This document shows positions 48,578 through 58,936 of a DNA stretch of 64,000 bases, piece after piece (the first letter of the stretch is position 1; each line of letters begins with the position of its first letter). Location: NCBI GenBank assembly GCA_001275005.1, contig JWZX01003409.1:1-64000 (forward strand), given 5' to 3'. Under the pieces are notes generated by a model that saw only the letters and a list, made by a program, of their open reading frames with translations, ran no database searches and was not told the origin of the DNA. The DNA comes from Chrysochromulina tobinii. Its lineage: Eukaryota; Haptophyta; Prymnesiales; Chrysochromulinaceae. The translations under genes and the position numbers were made by a program.

Positions 48578-51500
48578 CTACGACTCATAGAGCGGCGCGG
48601 GCGCAATCATGCTCTGCAATGCCTCCACAGAAGGCAAAGCACTCCTAAGAACATCGTCTCGAATCGGAACTGCCCATCCAGATGCAAACAAGCTGGGCTC
48701 GGTCTCGTCTAAGCTCGGCCTCGTCGCTTGCTCGGCCTCGCTGCTTGACTTCGTCGGCCGGCGTTTGATGGCGATGACCGAGCGGCTCGCAGCCCCCTCC
48801 AGCAAGGCCACGAGCTCCTTTTCTCCCTTCTTCTCCGCGAGCATCTTGGGGGTGTTGTTATGCTTGTCGAGCGCCGCCGCGTTGGCGCCGTGGCTGAGGA
48901 GCAGCTCGACCATGTGCAGGTGCCCCTTGTGCGCTGCCCAGTGGAGCGGCGTGTAGCCCGAGTTGCCCTTATCCTGAATGGGCTCGCGCGTGTTGACGCT
49001 ATGGCCCTTTGCGATGAGCATCTCCGCGACGATCAAGTTGTTATCCTTTGCCGCCCAAAGGAGCGGCTGCCAGCTGTCACTTGCGGAGCCGCCACGCCGA
49101 TTGAGGGTGGCGGTGCCTTTTTTAGAGCTCTCCCCCATGCCAGCGCTGACGCCCTCGGAAAACACGTTCGCCTCAAGCTCCGCGCACAGCAGTCGGCACT
49201 CGACGAGGGAGAGCTGTTTAGGGATCTGCAGCTGTGAACGCGAGTGCGTCACGCCGTTGATCGAGCGGGGCACGGAGTTGCAAGTGCGCACCTTGCCTTG
49301 CGCCATAAAGTCGACAAACGCATTCGCGCCACGTTCGCCCATGCTGTCGTTCCCGCGCACGTCGATCGAGGTCAGTTTGGGGCTCGTCGTCATAAGGTGG
49401 GCTAGCTGCACGGCATCATCCGGCGTGAGCTCGGCATCTCGCAGGTCGATGAAGACGTTTTCGAGCGAGCTGCGAGCATGCATCCAGCCACTGAGCAGCA
49501 TCACCCGCGCTGGCCCACGGGCCTTCCAGCCGCGCAGGTTGAGCTCCGCCCTATCGAACGCGTTCCTGAGCTGGCTGATCTCGTTGGTGAGGGTCCGCTG
49601 TAAATAGAGCGTCTCCTGCATCACCTTCGAAAAGTTGTCGTCGTTATTGAACCACTCGGGTGGGTACATGTACGCGCCGAACTCGAGAGCCTTGCGCAGG
49701 ATCTTACGCGCCAGTGGGTAGTTTGCCTCGCCGAGAGAGTCGCGCAGCTCGAGCTCGATGCCTGCCGCCATGTCCATGAGCATCTTGCGCCGGCGCGAGA
49801 GCACCTGCTCGAGCGTCATCAGAGGTCATCAAGAGGTCATCAGAGGTCATCAGAGGGGAGCACCTGCTCGAGCGTCATCAGAGGTCATCAGAGGTCATCA
49901 GAGGTCATCAGAGGGGAGCACCTGCTCGAGCGTCTGTGCCGACAAGTTGAGCGAGAGGCGCGCAGAGATCAAGAGCATCGATCCCTCGACGTCGGAGGTG
50001 AGTGCCTCGATGCCCGTGAGGGGCGGGAGCAGCACCTCGCGCTCGTGCGGGTACTGCGAGAGCCACGTCAGATCGGCGCCGCGGTCGACCATGCCCATCT
50101 GCATCTCGAAGATGGTCATCGCGTCGCCGTCCTTGCACCCGTGTGAGGCGTACTGAAGAGCTTGCTTCTTGTCGGTCGTTGTCGAGCTGAAGCCGTACTC
50201 GATGCCGCCGCGCACGCCCATCTCATTGGGCACCCAAAACTCCTTTGGCAGCGTGCCATCCTTGATGCCGCGCCACACCTTGCCCGCCTTGGTGAGCTTC
50301 GAGAGCTTGAGCACGCAGCTGTTGGTCGCGTGGATCGAGGTCGGGTAGTCGTTTTCCTTGCACAGGATGCGGCACTGCTGCTGCAAGTACGGGTTGCCGC
50401 TCTTAGCACGCAGGACCGCGTTGTACTTCATGTACATCGGCCCCGTGTACAAACGGCCCGCGATCAACTCTTCGACAATCATCTCGGCATGGTTGGCCTT
50501 CCGAAGGTGCACATTGGCGTTCGACTCCATCTCGCGGCACATGTAGTCGAGGGTGCGGGGCACGCGGCAGCACTCCGGCTGGTGCTCACGGAGGCCCTTA
50601 CGCTCTGGGTAGACGCCCTCGGGCGTCTCGGGCTTCTTCTTCGGGCACACGACAATCTCCCACTCGAGCCACGACTGTGTGGTCACACCGTTGGTCGAGG
50701 TGAACTCGTCGATTGCGTCCGGCCCTGCGCAGTGCTCATTCTCCATGGCTTTCAGGAGGGTAGCTGGAGCGCCCTCGCGCTCCGGGTCCTTGTGCATCTG
50801 GGGCGGCCCGAGGAGCGACTCGAGGCCATCAAGTGGTGATCAAGGGCAATCCGAAGGCAATCGGAGGCATTTGAGAGCACTCACCTGGGGAGGTCCGATG
50901 AGCGACTCGAGGCCGCCGTAGAAGAGGCTGAGCGAGCCATAGCTCATCTGGAACTTGCCGCTCGCCTGGAACTTGTCGTTGAGCGCGGCGGACGAGGCCA
51001 CCTTTTGCTTTCCGAGCGCCTCGACACCGTCCCATAGCATCTCAACTAGCCCGCCAAGATTCGCATCGTTCAGCAGCCGCTCGATCTCGGAGCGCCCGAG
51101 ACGGCGCACAAACTCGAACGCAGGCATCACGTCCCGTGGAGGCACCTGCGTCATCAGAGGTCACCAGAGGGTCATCAGAGGTCATCAGAGGGTCATCAGA
51201 GGGTCATCAGAGGGTTATCAGAGGGTCATCAGAGGGTCATCAGATGGTCATCATGTCCCGGCGCGGAGGCACCTGGAGCGCGCGGCTGATGAGCTTCGAT
51301 ACTCCGAGGCTTGCGAGCCATTTCGCTGTCGACCACTCCCCCTCCGCCTCGACCTCAGGCTCGCCAGAAGGCACCGACGCTGACTCGGGCGCGGACGATG
51401 GCTCGGCGATGCGTACCGGTACGCGGCGATTCCCATTCGACGACCCCAACCGATCAGGACCTGACGCGACCCCCCGTTCGTCCACGCGCTCGCTTGGTCG

Positions 51501-52463
51501 CTCACCCGCGCCTGCTGTGAGCACGCTCGCGCCTGCTCGGCTGAGCACGCTCGCGCCCGTGGCGCTCTGCTGCGGAGCCCGAGCCGCCGACCGATCCCCA
51601 GGCCGACGATGGTGTTTGAGTTCCTCACTGCTCACCTGACGAGCGCTGTCACGAGCGCTGGGGGGACTTGGATCCTGACGGCGCGGGCTGGGCAAAGCCC
51701 CAGCCCCAGTAGCCCTGGGCTCCGGTTTGCCACTCGGCTTACTCCTCCTTGCCGGTGCCCGCTGGCCGGTGCCCCCCGTGCCCCCTGAGGGACCAGCTCC
51801 AGCCCCAAAGAGCTTCCACATCTGTTCAAACTCGTCGAACTCGAGTGTGCCATTGCCGTTCACGTCCACCTCGGCGATGATGGCCTCGACTTCCTCGTCC
51901 GAGAGCACACTGCCCGTCCCCATGTTGAGCAGCTCCTTGAGCTCGTCGATGCTGATTTTTCCATCGCCGTCGGAGTCGAAAATGGCAAAGGCATCTTGCG
52001 CAGACATACTCGCTTGCAAAGGTGTGGCTCGCTTGGCGAACAAGCGGGAGAAGATGGATCGTCCTTTCTCCCTTGCGGCCTTCGAGGACTCTTCGGCTGC
52101 GCGAGTGAAGTGGCGCCAGAGCTTTGCAAACTCGTCGCGCTGGAGCTTGCCGTCTTTATTCGCGTCGACGCCACCTCGAGCCACATCAAACACACGTTCC
52201 ATATCGTCGTCGGACAGCTCGATTGTGACAGCTCTGTTTCGATTGGCCCTATCATCCTTGACCAACGCGAGCTGTAGCGCCCGAGCGGAGATCGTGCCGA
52301 TCCCGTCCGTGTCGAGAGTCGCAAAGGCCTTGTCGGCGCTCATGTCTGTGTTCAGCTTGCTCTTGCTCGAGATGCGCATCGTCGAGAAGAAGCCCGAGCT
52401 TTTCTTGAACGAGTGCGACTGCTCGGGATTCGTATCGAGCTTCGGTCTACGGCGGAATGACAT
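48578..52463 (-). CDS. EF-hand / ADP-ribosyltransferase / ankyrin multidomain protein (four exons)
   Basis: Exons 52463-51273, 51145-50885, 50797-49922 and 49804-48578 join in phase 0 at every junction, giving about 1184 residues. Exon 1 has four EF-hand loops in pairs (including Asp-Ser-Asp-Gly-Asp-Gly-Lys-Ile-Ser and Asp-Val-Asn-Gly-Asn-Gly-Thr-Leu-Glu) and a Pro/Ser linker. Exons 2-3 form an arginine-type ADP-ribosyltransferase domain: R660 in Val-Trp-Arg-Gly, Phe-Ser-Ser-Thr-Thr, and E736-R-E738 as the R-S-ExE triad, with Gln-Met-Gly-Met-Val-Asp-Arg-Gly. Exon 4 adds an LRR-like stretch and two ankyrin repeats (Gly-Tyr-Thr-Pro-Leu-His-Trp-Ala-Ala-His-Lys-Gly-His). A calcium-gated mono-ADP-ribosyltransferase targeted by ankyrins is inferred. 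It looks like an endogenous eukaryotic enzyme: codon use is like its neighbours and it has its own introns. Confidence 0.8.
49805..49921 (-). other. Intron 3 of the ART gene (117 bp), tandem dimer of a 58/59-bp unit
   Basis: ACGCTCGAGCAG|GTGCTC occurs three times: at the donor, at mid-intron (around 49863) and at the acceptor. Each unit is GTGCTCCCC then three to four CTGATGACCT repeats, ending CTCGAGCAG. The intron could be removed whole or as two successive pieces. Confidence 0.9.
50798..50884 (-). other. Intron 2 of the ART gene (87 bp), duplicated exon end
   Basis: The last ~30 bases of the upstream exon (GGCCTCGAGTCGCTCATCGG...CCCCAG) recur at the intron's 3' end (GGCCTCGAGTCGCTCCTCGG...CCCCAG) with about three differences, providing the acceptor. 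The donor is GTGAGT. The intron contains a stop in frame. Confidence 0.85.
51146..51272 (-). other. Intron 1 of the ART gene (127 bp), TGATGACC repeats
   Basis: The donor is CCAG|GTGCCTCC and the acceptor GACGCAG|GTGCCTCC. The intron's first ~24 bases (GTGCCTCCGCGCCGGGACAT...) recur with few changes at the start of the next exon (GTGCCTCCACGGGACGTGAT...). The rest is about nine copies of CTGATGACC/CTGATAACC. Confidence 0.85.
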
Positions 52464-53254
52464 GCTTGCCGATCGTGCGAGTCGAGAAAGTAGCAGCGCC
52501 CCCCTGCTTGCACAGGAACGCCCTGGCGTGCGTCCATAGAGTCGGCTGTCTGCCCCCCCAATAATAGATCAAGGGCGCCTGTGGGGAATTTTGACAACTT
52601 TAACTTTTACATGCATCCGCGGAAAGGACCGGACCGAAACCGGAGGGTCCAAAACACACACATCTCTCGGAGCTATGGATGGGATGTATCCCTGCGTCAC
52701 CTTATTTGTTTCAAATCGTCATTGCAAATCGTCCTATATGGAACATTTAATTCCCCTATTTGTGTGTGAGTGTGTGACGCACGCGGCCCTAGACCCAAAC
52801 GCCAAAGGGGAGTTTGGTCTTCTATTTTTCATGTTCAGTCAAGTTCGTCGCGCCCCCCCCCGCACTCACCACACGGTCTCTAAAGACGGCTCCGCACCCC
52901 GTCCGGTCGGTACAACGCACAAGTCGGCTGAGTACTCGCTCTCTCGGGTCGCTCCATGATTATGCTAGTGATTCTGGTTATAGGTTAAATTGAATGGGCC
53001 CCGACTTTCAGCGCGCGGGGGCGCCTCGGCGCTGCTGGGACGCTGTTACTTTTTCTGGAATGTGGACAACGTTCGGTTCGCACACACAGCCTCCCCTCTA
53101 CGGAACGCCTGATCTTTCATTCCAGTGACGCGGCCAACTCAGCCCTCAGAGGGTCCTTGGTAGGCAACTTTCAAATCCAGTAAGTTGTGCCTGTGTCCTG
53201 GGGGCGTCAGCAATTCCAAATTCGCGCCGAGTTGGGCATCAGCAGTTCGCGGGA
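52464..53254. other. Intergenic region
   Basis: I see no gene. The left half, including a stretch near 52700-52780, is AT-richer than the window average. This is the upstream region of the ART gene and the 3' side of the methyltransferase gene. Confidence 0.4.
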
Positions 53255-54088
53255 TCATGTCGAATCCGCGCAACGGTCGAGTTCAGCTTCATGCGGCTCC
53301 GCATCAGGTTCCTCTGGAGGCTCGTCGCCCTGCCAGCGTAGCTCGTACAGGACGTTGCGGCCGTTGCCTGCATAGTGCACGTGCAGCGCGCTGTCTGGCA
53401 GCGCGACCACAGTGAACCTGCGCCGCCGTGCCGCCTTGAAAAAGTGGAACTCCTCGCGTGCGTAGCGTCGCGTGTGTGAGAGCAGGATGAGCGGATCTCC
53501 CGGCGCAGAGGCCGTGCCGTCGTGGCGGGCGAGCGACCTGCGCGGCGACGAGTCCTGAGCGGCGCGGCGCCGTCTGCAAAGGCTCGTGAGCAGACTAAGC
53601 AGGTCGCCCCATGACTTCATCGACCCGAGATAGATGACATCGGCAGCCATCACGACGTCGGGCAAGGCGCGACCGGGCGGATGCAGGCGCAGAAGGGCCG
53701 CGTCATCCGCCCAGTCGAGAAGCGCCACTTCAGTGGACGACGAGGCAAGGTTGTCGGCCACGTTCTCGCGCGCCATCTTCACAACTGCAGGGTCGCCGTC
53801 CGTGGCGATCACGTCGGAGAAGCCAACGCGGCTGGCAACAATCGATGCGAGGCCCAGGCCCGATCCAAGCTCCAGGATCGACGAGCCACTCAACCACCGT
53901 TCGTGATTTCGATCGAGGTAGTGTGCGAGGACCAGGGATGCGTCCCAGACGGCTCCGCCAGTCCTGCTGCCGTCCTCACCCCAATGCTGGCTAATGGTCA
54001 CGGTGCCAGAATACGGGAAGCCAAAGACGCGCAGTTTTGCGGTCAGCGGTGTGACCGCCGGCGGCTCGTACAGCACGAGTGCGGTCAT
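53255..54088 (-). CDS. METTL21-like (methyltransferase family 16) protein methyltransferase
   Basis: 277 residues. The class I SAM fold is clear: Gly-Gly-Ala-Val-Trp-Asp-Ala-Ser (preceding helix, typical of family 16), the SAM-binding loop Leu-Glu-Leu-Gly-Ser-Gly-Leu-Gly-Leu, Ala-Thr-Asp-Gly-Asp (the acidic loop for ribose), Leu-Leu-Asp-Trp-Ala-Asp, and Asp-Val-Val-Met-Ala-Ala-Asp-Val-Ile-Tyr, similar to the DXXY post-motif. This family trimethylates lysines of chaperones and elongation factors; the target here is unknown. A ~40-residue Arg/Ser-rich insert follows the post-motif. Starts at the first ATG. Confidence 0.82.
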   Translation of the reverse strand: MTALVLYEPPAVTPLTAKLRVFGFPYSGTVTISQHWGEDGSRTGGAVWDASLVLAHYLDRNHERWLSGSSILELGSGLGLASIVASRVGFSDVIATDGDPAVVKMARENVADNLASSSTEVALLDWADDAALLRLHPPGRALPDVVMAADVIYLGSMKSWGDLLSLLTSLCRRRRAAQDSSPRRSLARHDGTASAPGDPLILLSHTRRYAREEFHFFKAARRRRFTVVALPDSALHVHYAGNGRNVLYELRWQGDEPPEEPDAEPHEAELDRCADST

Positions 54089-54305
54089 GAGCTATGGGCA
54101 CACGTCGCGCTGCGCGGCTTTCCGGCTTCCTGGCGTCGCACTTCATTAGGCGTCGCTCCGCAAAACTCGCGTCGAAACCGGCGTGTGAACGTTAACACGA
54201 CAGGCGCGACAACCTGTGTGCTGGCTGTTAATTCTTTCTCGGCGAACGTTCCTATTCACAAGCAACTTCACTAAATTTGTGGAGCAGACGGCCCGGTCGG
54301 GACCG

Positions 54306-57071
54306 ATGGTGCAATCGCCTCTGTGCGGCGCATCGTCTCAGCTTTCATGTCTCACCACGGTCGCACCACCTCTCATCCTTTGTGCAACTCTACTCCTCCG
54401 TTGCGTACTCTGGTCGCTCTTTGAGCACGACAACGTGCTCCTCTCTGCTCGGCCGCCGTGGCACCCTCTGCTGCTTTTCTTCCTGTCAATTATGATGTGC
54501 GGCGGACTTGGTGCGGCCGCATTATTGGTGGAGCCGTGGCTCGCCGATGCCGATCAGATTGGTAGCTGGCCGCCGCCACGGCATGGCATGTTTGCGGCGG
54601 GCCTGTGGGTTTGCTATGCCCTCCTCGTGCCGTGGGTCGCACGTGCTGAGCTACAAACGGGCCGTGCGCGTGTGGGCGCATACTCGCTCCTACTTGCATG
54701 CGTCTTGCGCCTGGCACCTCTCATTGTTGGCCTGGGCGATGCGGAAGTGCGCTCCGACACGTCCTTTTTACTCGCAGAGCCTCTGGCGCTCGCCACCGCC
54801 GTCGTAGCTGCTGCCATCGCCGTGTGCTGCTGCCTGCAGGCGCGGCGTGAGCCGCAGTTGCTTACGGATGGGCTGCAGCCGCTGCATCATCTCAATGCGC
54901 TCTCAGCCGAGCAGCTTCGCGTGCACATAAACGCAGGCGGCACACGCACAACGCGCGTCGTCGACGCCGACGCCGACGACGCTGCATCCGAGCGGGTGGT
55001 GCCCGCGGGTGTAGGCTGCCTGGAGGCGATACGGGCCTTCTATGCTTCACACAAGCAGATGATGGAGGAGGCCTCTGCGATCCAGAAAGGCGAGCCCTAC
55101 CCGCCCAAGAAGCCGACGCCGCGCAAGCCGCACGCAGATGGCTACGGCGGCAGCGCCAGCAACGGCAGCACTGGCAACGGCGAGGGCGGCAGCGGCGCGG
55201 CTGGTGAGCCACCGAATCCAGCAAAGCCAGCAGAGCCAGCGGAGCCAGCGGAGCCGAGCCCGATGTCGGTCCTGCGCCGGCACCTGTGGAAGCTCTGCCC
55301 CAAGGCGCCGCTCAGCTGTGGGATGGTCTGCTCCGTCGTCCTCACCTCAACCTCGTTTGCTGCGCCCTATGTGCAAGGCAAGCTCTTCGACGCAGCGGTG
55401 GATGCGTATCATGCGAAGAAGCGTGTGGACGAGGCGTTCGCACAGGACGTGGCGCCGCTCCTCGCGATCCTTGGCGGGCTGTACGGCCTGAGCTGGGTGA
55501 TGGAGATCTTCGTGGGCATCCTCTTCGCGGTCGCCGCGCACACCGCCCTCACGCGCCTGCGCTGCGCGATGTTTGCTAACCTCGTGCAGCAGGATGTCGC
55601 CTTCTATGACGCACACGTCTCCGGTGAGCTCTCGTCGCGGCTCATCAACGACTCAGTCCAGCTGCAGACGCTCGTGCAGTTCGTCACCCAGGACGTGCTC
55701 AAAGCGGCCGTACGCATCATAGGCGGTGTGCTCGCCATGTATCTGACACACCCGCTCCTCGGACTGCTCGCCACCGCCATCACGCCAATTAACTGGCTCA
55801 TCATCCGCAAGGCGGGCACCGTGCAGGGCCTCTACGGCGCCGTCCAGAACGCGTCGATTGCCAAGGCGAACTCGGCTGCCATTGAGGCGCTCGGCTGCAT
55901 GCGCACGGTCCATGCCAACACGGGCGAGCTGCGAGAGGCTCGACGGTTCGCGTCGCACATTCGGCGCTTCTTGCGCGTGGTACTGGTGACCGTCCATTCT
56001 CAGACGGTGGTCATCTTCACACAGCTACTGCTCTCCCAGCTGCGCGACGTGCTCGTACTCGGCGTGGGCATGCATCAGGTGATTGCGGGCGAGATCACCA
56101 TCGGCAACTTCACCGCCTTCACCCAGTACGTCGGCCTCTTCGAGCAGGGCTTCTCCTCCGGGGCGAGTATCTGGCTCTCGGTGCGCCAAACGCTCGTATC
56201 CGCCGGCCGCTTCGTGCAGCTGCTCGAACGGCGGCCCCATGTGCGCCCAGACGAGGGGCGCCAGCCCTTCGCGCGCTGTAGGGGGCACCTTGCGCTGCAG
56301 AACGTGAGCTTCCACTACCCTGCCTCACGCGAGGCACTCGTGCTCGACAGTGTGAGCCTCGAAGCGCCTCCGGGGAGCATCGTGGCGCTCGTGGGCGCCA
56401 GCGGAGCGGGTAAGTCGACCATCGCGCGCCTGATCGAACGCTTCTACGACCCAACGAGCGGAGCGCTGCTGCTCGACGGGGTTGACTTCCGCGAGCTCGA
56501 GCTCAGATGGCTCCGCCGTCAGATTGGCTTCGTCGAACAAGAGCCCACGCTCTTTGACAGGAGCATCGCTGAGAATGTGCGCTACGGGGCGCCGGAGGCA
56601 GACGACGCGCAGGTGCAGCGGGCCATCGAGCTCGCAAACGCGGCCGAGTTCATCAGCGAGCTGCCGGAGGGGTTAGAGACGAATCCGGGCGAGAGGGGTG
56701 TGCGCCTCTCTGGCGGCCAGAAGCAGCGCATCGCGATCGCACGCGCAGTTCTCAAGCAGCCCGCATTGCTGTTGCTCGACGAGGCGACGTCAGCACTCGA
56801 CTCGGCGAATGAGGCGGCCGTGACGCTCGCACTCGATCAACTCATGCTGGAGCGCACCACCGTTGTCATCGCGCACCGCCTCTCCACAGTCGTACGCGCC
56901 ACCCAGATCCTCGTGCTCAGCCGGGGCGTCGTCGTCGAGCGCGGCACCCACACCCAGCTGGTGGCTGATGAGCGCTCGCACTACGCCACCTTTATGAAGG
57001 CGCAGCTCGTCTCACCCGACGCCCCGATGAGCGCGCCGGGCACGAGACTCGTCAGCCTTGCGGCGGCGTGA
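54306..57071 (+). CDS. ABCB-type half ABC transporter (TAP/TAPL-like)
   Basis: 921 residues from the ATG at 54306. The first ~180 residues hold four to five extra membrane segments (a TMD0-like region). A Gly/Ser/Pro-rich linker follows, then the six-helix ABC exporter domain, and a C-terminal nucleotide-binding domain. Walker A is Gly-Ala-Ser-Gly-Ala-Gly-Lys-Ser-Thr (K703); the Q loop, Leu-Ser-Gly-Gly-Gln-Lys-Gln-Arg signature, Leu-Leu-Leu-Leu-Asp-Glu-Ala-Thr (Walker B) and the switch His in Ile-Ala-His-Arg-Leu-Ser are all present. It must dimerise to work. The TMD0 and motif details resemble TAPL (ABCB9), a lysosomal peptide exporter; peptide transport is inferred. Confidence 0.93.
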   Translation: MVQSPLCGASSQLSCLTTVAPPLILCATLLLRCVLWSLFEHDNVLLSARPPWHPLLLFFLSIMMCGGLGAAALLVEPWLADADQIGSWPPPRHGMFAAGLWVCYALLVPWVARAELQTGRARVGAYSLLLACVLRLAPLIVGLGDAEVRSDTSFLLAEPLALATAVVAAAIAVCCCLQARREPQLLTDGLQPLHHLNALSAEQLRVHINAGGTRTTRVVDADADDAASERVVPAGVGCLEAIRAFYASHKQMMEEASAIQKGEPYPPKKPTPRKPHADGYGGSASNGSTGNGEGGSGAAGEPPNPAKPAEPAEPAEPSPMSVLRRHLWKLCPKAPLSCGMVCSVVLTSTSFAAPYVQGKLFDAAVDAYHAKKRVDEAFAQDVAPLLAILGGLYGLSWVMEIFVGILFAVAAHTALTRLRCAMFANLVQQDVAFYDAHVSGELSSRLINDSVQLQTLVQFVTQDVLKAAVRIIGGVLAMYLTHPLLGLLATAITPINWLIIRKAGTVQGLYGAVQNASIAKANSAAIEALGCMRTVHANTGELREARRFASHIRRFLRVVLVTVHSQTVVIFTQLLLSQLRDVLVLGVGMHQVIAGEITIGNFTAFTQYVGLFEQGFSSGASIWLSVRQTLVSAGRFVQLLERRPHVRPDEGRQPFARCRGHLALQNVSFHYPASREALVLDSVSLEAPPGSIVALVGASGAGKSTIARLIERFYDPTSGALLLDGVDFRELELRWLRRQIGFVEQEPTLFDRSIAENVRYGAPEADDAQVQRAIELANAAEFISELPEGLETNPGERGVRLSGGQKQRIAIARAVLKQPALLLLDEATSALDSANEAAVTLALDQLMLERTTVVIAHRLSTVVRATQILVLSRGVVVERGTHTQLVADERSHYATFMKAQLVSPDAPMSAPGTRLVSLAAA

Positions 57072-57143
57072 GAGACTTATCGCTCGAATGTAAATGACAA
57101 TTCACAGTCACGTTCACACGCATCGAAAAACCGTCCTAAAAAG

Positions 57144-58562
57144 ATGCTGGACCTCGATGAAGTGCGGAAGCGCAAGAAGAAGAAGAAGAAGAATCTCAAG
57201 CCAACCGAGCTCCTCGTCCTCGTCATTGGCACTCCGGCACGGCATGAGCGTCTTCATCTGTTGCGCGCAACGTGGCTTCGGGATGTGCCGCACATCTTCT
57301 ATTCTGATGCCGCTGCGTCGCCACAGCACGTCAAGTCGAAGGGCTCTCGCGCGCCGCCAAACACGCGTTTTGTGCCAAACTTCCAACATGGATTGAGTGG
57401 AGACGGCTGGATGGGGCGCACAGCCGGAGACTACAAACCATTGCATGCGCTCTTGGATGCGAACTCGACCCGCGCTGGCTCCTTCAAGTGGATTGCCATC
57501 ATCGATGACGACACCACGATCCGTCTGCCCAGGCTGCTCAAAGTGCTCAGCCGGGTCGATCACACGCAGCCGTTGCTCCTAGGCACCGCCGTCATCGACC
57601 GGGGCACTCGCTTTGTCGACTCGTGCACACGGGGGCGCGCCTGGACCAAGCCATGCCGCGTGCCGAATCTGCCGGCGTGCACCCAGAGTCGTGGCGGCAG
57701 ACGGCTCAACGCGTCCGAAGTGCCACAGAGTTGCCGCGTGCAGGGCAAGCCCGGGCACGACGGCCGGCCAGCCAATGCGTGCGCGGACACGTGCTTTTGC
57801 CCCGTGAGCCTTGTACCTGGCAGTGGCGGCGAGGGGCCTGTCTTCCGATTGGATGAGGAGAATGGCACTTCGAGCGTCGCTCCGATGGACACGTTCCCGT
57901 ACGGCGGCTACGGCGTCTTTGTGAGCGCCAGCATGCTGCGTGCTCTAGATCCGGGCGAGTTCCGGCGCTGCGGCCGGCAGCTTGTCTGCGGGCCGAGTGA
58001 CTTTCGACTCGCCTCGTGCATTAAGTCGGTGAGTGGCTTTGGCAGCGGCCTGTTCCACGATCGCACTGATGTGCCGAGGGAGCTGCCAGCTCTGATCGCG
58101 CACGCGTGCGAAAAGCACGAGGAGAACCGAAGGCGCTTGCTTGCACCAGGCGGCAGCACCGGCGGCGGCAACGACGATGACTTGCGGGCCGCCGCAGTGA
58201 GCGGCGCGTCGCCACGGCAAACGTGTTCTGCAGCTGACGTGGCCTTCGTGGCCTCGGAGGAACGGCTATGGCTTTCGGAGGAAGGCGCTGTGAGGCGACG
58301 GCGCGTGGTGGAGGCGCTGCGCGACGCGCACGCCGCCGAGGGCCGGTACACGTGGCACCCAACGCTCCACCGCGGCACCGACAGCGAGCTCTGTTTGCTC
58401 TTCGAGGCGCTCATGCCAGTCGACAGTGCATCGTGGACAGCAGGGGTTGATCGGCTCCCGGCGCGAAGCATGCACAACGAGTCATGTGCGACAATGCTCG
58501 CCGCGATCGTGTCGGCGCGGCGGGAGCGCGCAGCAGCGGGCAGCGGCACACAGCAGATTTGA
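57144..58562 (+). CDS. Fringe-like (GT31) glycosyltransferase
   Basis: 472 residues. Its N-terminus is strongly basic (Lys-Arg-Lys-Lys-Lys-Lys-Lys-Lys-Asn) without a signal anchor. The catalytic region shows Arg-His-Glu-Arg-Leu-His-Leu-Leu-Arg-Ala-Thr-Trp-Leu, Phe-Tyr-Ser-Asp, Lys-Trp-Ile-Ala-Ile-Ile-Asp-Asp-Asp-Thr (metal-binding Asp-Asp-Asp) and Pro-Tyr-Gly-Gly-Tyr-Gly-Val-Phe-Val-Ser, plus Cys pairs, as in Fringe and related GT31 enzymes. It likely transfers a sugar from a UDP donor to a glycoprotein or glycan. Without a membrane anchor the enzyme's site is unclear; a missed upstream exon is possible. Confidence 0.82.
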   Translation: MLDLDEVRKRKKKKKKNLKPTELLVLVIGTPARHERLHLLRATWLRDVPHIFYSDAAASPQHVKSKGSRAPPNTRFVPNFQHGLSGDGWMGRTAGDYKPLHALLDANSTRAGSFKWIAIIDDDTTIRLPRLLKVLSRVDHTQPLLLGTAVIDRGTRFVDSCTRGRAWTKPCRVPNLPACTQSRGGRRLNASEVPQSCRVQGKPGHDGRPANACADTCFCPVSLVPGSGGEGPVFRLDEENGTSSVAPMDTFPYGGYGVFVSASMLRALDPGEFRRCGRQLVCGPSDFRLASCIKSVSGFGSGLFHDRTDVPRELPALIAHACEKHEENRRRLLAPGGSTGGGNDDDLRAAAVSGASPRQTCSAADVAFVASEERLWLSEEGAVRRRRVVEALRDAHAAEGRYTWHPTLHRGTDSELCLLFEALMPVDSASWTAGVDRLPARSMHNESCATMLAAIVSARRERAAAGSGTQQI

Positions 58563-58936
58563 GATGAACCCATTGACAGCTGTCCGCGGCGCCTACCACG
58601 GGCGCGCTTGTACATGCTCCCATCACTCGAAGGAGTGGCACTTGACGCGCGGGAATGCATGCGATGATTTATCAGTTATGAGTCGAAGTTGTGAGTTGAG
58701 GTCCTCGCCGTTACTTTATTGAATACGCCCTGGCGGTCCCGTCGGCGCGAGGCCGCGAGGCCGCGACAAAACGAGAAAACGTGAGCGGTGAGCACTGAGC
58801 GGCAGCTCGCCGCGCCAGCCCGCGCGGCTGATGGGAGCTCGAACCTCGTGAACTCACACAAACCTTCCCGTGCCGTTCCCGGTGGCGGTGCCGTCTGCCG
58901 TGCGGTGCACCACTGGACCACGCCAGCTACACGGCT
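58563..58936. other. Intergenic region
   Basis: Convergent gene ends; I see no gene. Confidence 0.4.
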
